Source: JAUWMV01 sp964562425 (GTDB taxonomy: Bacteria > UBP14 > UBA6098 > B30-G16). From it: a stretch of DNA of 35,840 nt. This document shows positions 30,613 to 35,840 of the stretch, in pieces; the first letter of the stretch is position 1; each line of letters begins with the position of its first letter. Position numbers and translations under genes: made by a program. The stretch covers positions 1-35,840 of the forward strand of contig CAZLTJ010000012.1 of the NCBI GenBank assembly GCA_964562425.1, written 5' to 3'. Under the pieces are notes generated by a model. That model was not told where the DNA came from and made no database searches. It was given only the letters and a program-made list of their open reading frames with translations.

Positions 30613-31397
30613 CGACCTTTCTTACAATAGCGATACTTGAAACGCTTGCAATCTTTGGAAGTCCGATTGTAGCCGTTGAGCCAACTGAAACGGGATATTT
30701 CTTTGTTGCTACAAATCAGGAAATTTTCCAATTCCATGATGATTCTCTTATTGCTGAAATATCGTATGCCGTCTTCTACTTGATAAAAAACATTTCTGAT
30801 ATTGCATATAGTGGATTACAGTTTATCGTTGCTGTTCCAGAAAAGCGAAGGCTTATTTTTTTTAACAGAAATTTACGATTTCTTGGAACAAAAGACCTTA
30901 AAATCCGACCCGATAGGATTGTATTATCACCACTTGGTGATATTTATATTCTTGACAAAATTGATGGTTCCATAATTACATTCGATGAGGTTGGAGAATT
31001 CGAAAGCAAGTGTTACCTTCGCCAATTAGGTTTGACGTATAAGTCGAGATTCTTAGGGATTTCAACAGCTGACAATGTTTCAGACGACCTTTTGGAACTT
31101 GGGATTTTAAATTTCTTAGAAGGTTCAATTCCTGAACCGATCCTTTGGGATCGAGAGAACAAATTGTTATGGGTGGGAGATACTCTTACAATTCCCAAGA
31201 AATTCAAGGATATTTGGTTCACTGGTGAAAGCATTGTAGGATTATCTGGAGATTCGCTCATAATTCCGAATTTTGGTGTGGTACATATTAATCAATCGGT
31301 TAGATTTGTAAAATTTTACCGAAAGAATTTTTTAATAGGAACAAACAACCTAATTTTAAGACCGAAGATTTCAAAGGAATCTATACAAAACCAATAA
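30609..31397 (+). CDS. Protein of unknown function, beta-propeller-like, coupled to pdxJ
   Basis: A 262-residue protein translated from ATG 30609, overlapping the pdxJ stop by 4 bp. The first 23 residues (MTTFLTIAILETLAIFGSPI) could be a weak signal sequence. The rest alternates short beta strands with acidic turns (VVAVPEKRRLIFF-like, DIYILDKIDGSIITFDEVGE, KLLWVGDTL), suggesting propeller-type repeats such as NHL or WD-like blades. No conserved catalytic motif is visible. Translational coupling says it is made with PdxJ, but a role in vitamin B6 synthesis is not implied by its sequence. A 6-bp hairpin overlaps its stop codon. Confidence 0.6.
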   Translation: MTTFLTIAILETLAIFGSPIVAVEPTETGYFFVATNQEIFQFHDDSLIAEISYAVFYLIKNISDIAYSGLQFIVAVPEKRRLIFFNRNLRFLGTKDLKIRPDRIVLSPLGDIYILDKIDGSIITFDEVGEFESKCYLRQLGLTYKSRFLGISTADNVSDDLLELGILNFLEGSIPEPILWDRENKLLWVGDTLTIPKKFKDIWFTGESIVGLSGDSLIIPNFGVVHINQSVRFVKFYRKNFLIGTNNLILRPKISKESIQNQ

Positions 31398-31409
31398 TTC
31401 ATAATTGGT
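31390..31409 (+). terminator. Possible terminator hairpin at the end of the pdxJ operon
   Basis: ACCAAT and ATTGGT form a perfect 6-bp stem around an 8-nt loop and are followed by AGTTTT. The hairpin overlaps the stop codon at 31395-31397. The T-run is short, so efficiency is doubtful. Confidence 0.4.
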
Positions 31410-31520
31410 AGTTTTGGGCATAGAATTATTGAGTTTATTAAACTGAAGGCTCAAGGCTAATAGCTTCTCTACTCAGAACTTGTTCGTTTGAATGATAATC
31501 TTGATCGATGAAATTTTAAT

Positions 31521-33404
31521 TTATTTGATAATTGAAATCTTTTTTAGAATCGTGCCCTCTGGTGTCGATAATTGCACAAAATATACTCCAGAGCTGCATT
31601 TACTCGAATCCCATAAGTAACAATTTTCATCACTTGAAATTACACGAGATAGAATTTTACGACCTTCTAAATCGAAGATATTTAGAGTGCCATCAAAATG
31701 TGTAATGAAGTTTATTTCCACAAGATGTCCATTATTGTGTAATTCAAGTGTAATCTCATGTGTAGTTAATTTTGGCTCCTGAATTTCGGAACGATAGATT
31801 GCATGCTTTATCAAATGAAAATTCGGGTCGATTTGTATTATAGTTACCGAATCGGGAAGGATCCACGTAAACGTTTGATTTGTCGAGTCGAGCCAAACAG
31901 TATCCCAGATGATTCCGCCTGAATGAATGAGTTTCAATTCTATTGGAGTAATAAATTTTTCCGGTCCTGTAGTCCTTATTTGATCGATATTTAGCATAAC
32001 TTTAAATGAATCACCGTAAGATCTGCATAACCATGAGTAATAAAACCTAAGATAATCTACATCATAAACCCATTGGTCAAAAAACCAAGTCAAGTCGTGA
32101 CAGTAATGTCTTTCGAATGTTGCTTTCAATGAGTCGGTTGTAACTGTACCGTATTTATATCTTGTTGTCCAATCCAGAACGGCAGCAAAAAACAATGAAT
32201 CACCCATTACAAATCGCAACATGTGAATTACTCCTGAGGCTTTCTGGTAGCATGTTCGGGACAAGTAAACTGCAGGATCGTACATCGGGAAATTCTCTAA
32301 TGAGGTTATGAACAATCTGTATACGTTGTTTCGGTATAATTTTGCGGAATCGACACCGAAAATTTTTTCTACATAGAACATCTCCGAGAAAACAGCGAAA
32401 CCTTCATTAAGCCAAAAGTCACGCCAGTCTGCAATTCCCACCGAATTACCCATCCAACTGTGTGAGAGTTCATGTGCTACAGTAGATTCATATCTTCTTC
32501 TGCCGTCGACTAATCTTTCGCCAATGAAAGTCATACCTTGGTGTTCCATACCACCTAATCCCATTGGAATCATAGCGTTGCCGTATCGAAGGAATGGATA
32601 ATCACCATAGTAATTAGCGAATGTGTCCATTATTTCTGGTGTTCTAGCCCAATCAAATCTTGCATTTGCGGAACTTGCCGGATATGCAAAATCCCAAATA
32701 GGAATTGCACCTGCAGATGTATCAGCCCAGAAATCGAAATCACCGGCAGCGAGACAGATATTATAAGTGCATATAGGAAACATCATTTCGAATCGATGTC
32801 TAACTTCTCTACCAATAGTATCTGCTCGTGTGCGAATTCCATTAGCCATAACAGTAAGCTCTTTAGGAGCAAGAATATTCAACGATGACTTTGCTTTATC
32901 TGAGGGGTGATCGATACATGGGAACCAACATCTTGCGTTAGAGGGCCATGATTGTGTGTAAATTATTGTATCGCCATACATGTTACTTTGCACATAAAAT
33001 CCACCATCGGGACGTCCATGATATTCAACCTCTAAATAAAAGGTATCTCCGTCTGGGGAAGGTATTCCGAGGTCTATAATTAAACTGCCAGCATGTTGTT
33101 CAAAATCGCAATATTCAATAAAATCAAGGTATGGATGTGTATGAATAACCTTATCGCAAATCATCCCTTCTAAATCTAACACAACTGGTTTTCCAGAGGC
33201 TCTATCGTGAGTTAAAACAATAAATACACTTGCACTATCCAAAACATTATATGGTCTTTCTATGTTTATTGTAATATTGTAGCTTAAAATATTAAAAAGA
33301 CCCAGTTCTGCAGTACTTGGTCGGGGATTTGGATCGTAAGTTGCGTTTGCGATTAAAGGTAATGTAATAAAAATGATAACAAAAAAGTAGAAATTTTTTC
33401 TCAT
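31521..33404 (-). CDS. Secreted M1 family aminopeptidase with C-terminal sorting domain
   Basis: Exported zinc aminopeptidase of 627 residues. The signal peptide is MRKNFYFFVIIFITLPLIANA. An N-terminal beta domain spans about 30-210. The substrate-binding GGMEHQGM (284-291) stands in place of GAMEN. The zinc site HELSH (H311, H315) is followed by WLNEGF with E334, the exact HExxH-x18-E spacing. The last 75 residues (LEINFITHFDG-like strand, then LNIFDLEGRKILSR and SSGVYFVQLSTPEGTILKKI) are a type-IX-sorting-like beta domain. GATAGGAGGA precedes ATG 33404. Shared with the subtilase at 21770 is this kind of tail, supporting a common outer-membrane export route. Confidence 0.92.
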   Translation of the reverse strand: MRKNFYFFVIIFITLPLIANATYDPNPRPSTAELGLFNILSYNITINIERPYNVLDSASVFIVLTHDRASGKPVVLDLEGMICDKVIHTHPYLDFIEYCDFEQHAGSLIIDLGIPSPDGDTFYLEVEYHGRPDGGFYVQSNMYGDTIIYTQSWPSNARCWFPCIDHPSDKAKSSLNILAPKELTVMANGIRTRADTIGREVRHRFEMMFPICTYNICLAAGDFDFWADTSAGAIPIWDFAYPASSANARFDWARTPEIMDTFANYYGDYPFLRYGNAMIPMGLGGMEHQGMTFIGERLVDGRRRYESTVAHELSHSWMGNSVGIADWRDFWLNEGFAVFSEMFYVEKIFGVDSAKLYRNNVYRLFITSLENFPMYDPAVYLSRTCYQKASGVIHMLRFVMGDSLFFAAVLDWTTRYKYGTVTTDSLKATFERHYCHDLTWFFDQWVYDVDYLRFYYSWLCRSYGDSFKVMLNIDQIRTTGPEKFITPIELKLIHSGGIIWDTVWLDSTNQTFTWILPDSVTIIQIDPNFHLIKHAIYRSEIQEPKLTTHEITLELHNNGHLVEINFITHFDGTLNIFDLEGRKILSRVISSDENCYLWDSSKCSSGVYFVQLSTPEGTILKKISIIK

Positions 33405-33524
33405 TTTTCCTCCTATCTATTTATTCTATGCCTTAGAATTCATTTTGTCACTCTTTTTTTTATTATATTTCACTTGCTTTAATAGAATCGTTAATGGATT
33501 TTATGATGCTACAAAGGAGGATAT

Positions 33525-34043
33525 ATGGGGTACAAATTTGATGAGCATGGATTTATGATTATGCCCGATCCGAGGGAATTTCGAATTGAGAGAGAAATCA
33601 GTGAAACATCGAAAAACAAAGTTGTAATTGTCAGACATGCATATTGTCCCAATGGTCATGATGTAATATGGAAATATGTAAAATTTAATAGACATCCAGG
33701 ACTAAGGATACATGTTCGTAGACCCGATGGACAGGAAGGAGATATGGTTACTTCTCCTTTTTTTGGTGATCATACAAGAGTATGTATCGGTGTGGATTCG
33801 GTTCCTGGTGAAAAACTTGAATTTCATTGCCCAATCTGCGGTGTTAAGATACCTGTCTTAGAAAAATGCGATCAATGTGAAAATGGAGAAATGAGAGTTT
33901 GGTCGTATGATCCTAATTATGATATTTCGCATGGGGTATCGATTTGCAATGTAGTAGATTGTCCCAGTTCATATATCGTTAGTGCAGGTGAATTAATTGC
34001 TCATGCCCAGGTATACAGCGATTTGAATTTATCGGGATTATAA
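33525..34043 (+). CDS. Zinc-ribbon protein of unknown function
   Basis: A 172-residue protein with AAAGGAGGA directly before ATG 33525. Four cysteine-containing clusters are visible: AYCPNGHDVIW (C, H), FHCPICGVKIP, VLEKCDQCENGEM, and SICNVVDCPSS. They look like zinc-binding ribbons in two halves. The N-terminal 40 residues are charged and hydrophilic. No catalytic motif is recognised. It is followed 66 bp later by an acyl-CoA dehydrogenase gene on the same strand, which may or may not be functionally linked. The fold call (zinc ribbon) is confident, the role unknown. Confidence 0.7.
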   Translation: MGYKFDEHGFMIMPDPREFRIEREISETSKNKVVIVRHAYCPNGHDVIWKYVKFNRHPGLRIHVRRPDGQEGDMVTSPFFGDHTRVCIGVDSVPGEKLEFHCPICGVKIPVLEKCDQCENGEMRVWSYDPNYDISHGVSICNVVDCPSSYIVSAGELIAHAQVYSDLNLSGL

Positions 34044-34109
34044 TATTATATATTGAGAAGTGACATTCATCGATTTTTGGGTTCAGGAGGATATGGGAAA
34101 GGAGATATT

Positions 34110-35279
34110 ATGCCGATTTTTAATGAAGAACAACTTATGATTCAAGATCTAGCTAAAAGAATTGCTGAAGAAAAAATAAAACCGGTACGCCAGAAATACG
34201 ATGAGGAAGGTATTTTTCCATGGGATATCGTAGAGGAAATTGCAAAAGCCGACCTGTTTAGAGTATTCATTCCTGTGGACTATGAGGGAATGGTTGAGGA
34301 AGGCTTGGGTATTACAAATATGTGTATAGTTACAGAAGAACTTTCAAAAGTGTGTGGGGGTATTGCATTAGCATTTGCTAGCTCGGGACTTGGCTCGATT
34401 CCAATCATTCTGTATGGGAATGACGATCAAAAGAAGAAATACCTCATGCCAATCGCCAACGGCAAGAAGCTTGCGGCTTTTGGTCTTACAGAGTCGGAAG
34501 CTGGATCTGATGCAAGTGGTATCAAAACTACTGCTCGCAAAGAAGGTGATTATTATATTTTAAATGGCACGAAAGTATTTATAACTAACGGTGGCGAGGC
34601 GGAAATATATGCAATTCTTGCATTAACAAATCCTGAGAAGGGAGCTAGGGGTGCATCGATTTTAATAGTAGAGAAAGGCACACCCGGTTTTGAATTTGGA
34701 AAGATAGAGGACAAAATGGGTATCCGCGCCAGTGTCACACGTGAGTTAATATTCAATGATGCGAAAGTACCCGCAGAAAACCTGCTTGGCAAGGCTGGAA
34801 TGGGTTTCATAATTGCAATGAAAACATTTGATATCTCTCGTCCAGGGGTTGCATCACAGGCATTAGGTATTGCTGAGGGTGCACTTGCAGAGGCGATTAA
34901 ATATGCACATCAAAGAATTCAATTTGGAAGAAATATAATGTCCTTTCAGGGAATTCAATGGATGTTGGCGGATATGGCTACACAAATCGAAGCTGCGAAA
35001 GCTTTAACATATTACACGGCAATGTTAGCAGATAGCGGACAAACAAAGGATATTGGCTATCTATCTGCAATGGCAAAACTCTATGCATCCGACGTCGCAA
35101 TGAAAGTTACTACAGATGCAGTCCAAATTCTCGGTGGTTACGGATATATGAAAGAATATCCAGTTGAGAAAATGATGCGCGATGCAAAGATAACTCAGAT
35201 ATACGAGGGAACTAATCAGATACAGCGTAACATTATAGCAACATATCTTGTAAAGCAAGCAACGAAGATGAATAAATAA
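34110..35279 (+). CDS. Acyl-CoA dehydrogenase
   Basis: FAD-dependent dehydrogenase that forms the alpha-beta double bond of acyl-CoA and passes electrons to ETF. The 389-residue protein has LTESEAGSDASGIKTTA (substrate/FAD loop), FITNGGEAEIYAI, and the C-terminal QILGGYGYMKEYPVEKMMRD. The catalytic Glu is about residue 366 in IYEGTNQIQRNI, the short- or branched-chain type position. ATG 34110 is preferred over a TTG at 34053 since AAAGGAG lies 5 bp upstream and the family begins MPIFNEEQ. No ETF or thiolase genes are in the window; the chain length is not predictable. Confidence 0.94.
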   Translation: MPIFNEEQLMIQDLAKRIAEEKIKPVRQKYDEEGIFPWDIVEEIAKADLFRVFIPVDYEGMVEEGLGITNMCIVTEELSKVCGGIALAFASSGLGSIPIILYGNDDQKKKYLMPIANGKKLAAFGLTESEAGSDASGIKTTARKEGDYYILNGTKVFITNGGEAEIYAILALTNPEKGARGASILIVEKGTPGFEFGKIEDKMGIRASVTRELIFNDAKVPAENLLGKAGMGFIIAMKTFDISRPGVASQALGIAEGALAEAIKYAHQRIQFGRNIMSFQGIQWMLADMATQIEAAKALTYYTAMLADSGQTKDIGYLSAMAKLYASDVAMKVTTDAVQILGGYGYMKEYPVEKMMRDAKITQIYEGTNQIQRNIIATYLVKQATKMNK

Positions 35280-35352
35280 TTCTCACCCTAACAAGAAATA
35301 CTAAAATAATTTAATCAAGATAATTTGACTTGAGAAATATATGCTTTTTTTT

Positions 35353-35658
35353 TTATATAATTTCAGGTATGGAAATTATAGCAGCATTCCAAACTTCATT
35401 TATATCAATTTGGTCATACGCATGTATTAAAATATCACGCATACCTGTCAGTTTCTCCATGGAATTTCAGGATGAGTTTCTAAAATGCAACGAAAGGCAC
35501 TTGGAGGCTTCACCAATGACTTCTAGCTGTCGAATTATTGCAGATTGCCGCATTAAATCGTCTTCAAAGTCAATTCGATCGATACTACTGACAAAACTTC
35601 GGATTAATTTCGCTGCTTCATAAATATCCAATAAATTACTTCTATCGTCAGATCGCAT
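35353..35658 (-). pseudogene. hepT: HepT-like toxin (DUF86 RNase) gene with two frameshifts
   Basis: The minus-strand frame from ATG 35658 gives 63 residues (MRSDDRSNLLDIYEAAKLIR, then IIRQLEVIGEASKCLSLHFR) before a TGA. One base over it reads THPEIPWR, and a second shift restores a frame with KLTGMRDILIHAYDQIDINE, ending at TAA 35353-35355. The RDILIHAYD motif is the HepT RNase R-x4-HxY active site. The shifts cancel (306 nt, 102 codons), so the original gene was about 101 residues, the HepT size. Its ATG overlaps the stop region of the MntA-like gene. Function is probably lost, unless the shifts are sequencing errors. Confidence 0.75.
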
Positions 35659-35840
35659 AAATTAGCTCCGCGGATTCCAAGATGGCTTTACGTCGGATGT
35701 GATTTCGGCTCCTCTCGATTCCGTTTCGGCTCACAAGTTCTACATTGCGATTAAAAATTTTTGTCAATTCATATTGCATTTGGGCATGATCAAACAATGT
35801 CCATTGAGCGTTCTTAGAAAATGTTACTAAAACATCAATA
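35648..35840 (-). CDS. mntA: MntA-like minimal nucleotidyltransferase antitoxin, C-terminal part (cut by window edge)
   Basis: The minus strand from the window edge to TGA 35648-35650 encodes about 63 residues. It opens with IDVLVTFSKNAQWTLFDHAQ, the strand with the second Asp of the GSxxxxxSDxD catalytic site, and ends with RSRNHIRRKAILESAELIYA, the typical MntA C-terminal helix. In this system MntA AMPylates and inactivates HepT. The stop overlaps the HepT start by 11 bp, the usual arrangement. The N-terminal part with the first catalytic residues lies outside the window, so completeness is unknown. Confidence 0.8.
   Translation of the reverse strand, partial: IDVLVTFSKNAQWTLFDHAQMQYELTKIFNRNVELVSRNGIERSRNHIRRKAILESAELIYAI

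Noticed and set aside
1..35840. CRISPR array or tandem satellite
   Set aside because: No regularly spaced direct repeats were seen on reading through the window.

Overview
This is an AT-rich bacterial chromosome window. It is mostly housekeeping genes with a few decayed accessory patches. The envelope is Gram-negative-like, with several lipobox proteins and two secreted peptidases (a subtilase and an M1 aminopeptidase) that end in FlgD/type-IX-secretion-like C-terminal beta domains. That points to an uncultured lineage near the FCB group or a WOR-3/Cloacimonadota-like candidate phylum. The taxonomic guess is inference; no marker in the window settles it.

Layout. 1-1800: trigger factor (cut by the left edge) and rlmN on the minus strand. 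1806-5270: tRNA-Gly(CCC), then about 3.3 kb of accessory DNA that ends in a degenerate copy of the tRNA-Gly 3' half. Inside are two consensus promoters, a frameshifted PqqD-like gene, a frameshifted DsrE2-like gene, an intact tusA-like gene, two unassigned coding scraps, intact dsrE/dsrF/dsrH-like genes and a broken exported-protein gene. This is a sulfur-relay island in partial decay. 5416-5930: an AzgA-type purine permease with its middle deleted. 5990-9500: PaaI-type thioesterase, miaA, FtsX/MacB-type permease, RluB-type pseudouridine synthase. 9516-10992 (minus): cyclodeaminase and PHP phosphoesterase. 11142-12095: UbiA prenyltransferase. 12170-15714 (minus): two degenerate gene remnants, a tandem ZU5-like lipoprotein, a methyltransferase and a radical SAM/SPASM-like protein. 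15948-20784: small membrane protein, nnrDE fusion, mutS. 20928-25454: a compact run of M50 protease, small membrane protein, secreted subtilase, DUF4013, DUF2085 and LemA proteins. 25797-25997: a minus-strand gene scrap. 26106-29551 (minus): a dihydrouridine synthase and two tandem solute-binding lipoproteins without permeases. 29884-31397: pdxJ and an overlapping unknown gene. 31521-33404 (minus): M1 aminopeptidase. 33525-35279: zinc-ribbon protein and acyl-CoA dehydrogenase. 35353-35840 (minus): a frameshifted HepT toxin gene next to its MntA-like antitoxin.

The most notable structure is the tRNA-bounded sulfur-relay island. Its first gene is recognisable as a PqqD/RRE-type peptide chaperone only after joining frames. 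Other signals are overlapping divergent promoters between rlmN and the tRNA, a toxin broken beside an apparently intact antitoxin, and several gene remnants that ordinary gene calling would miss. No CRISPR array, intact insertion sequence, integrase or rRNA gene was seen.
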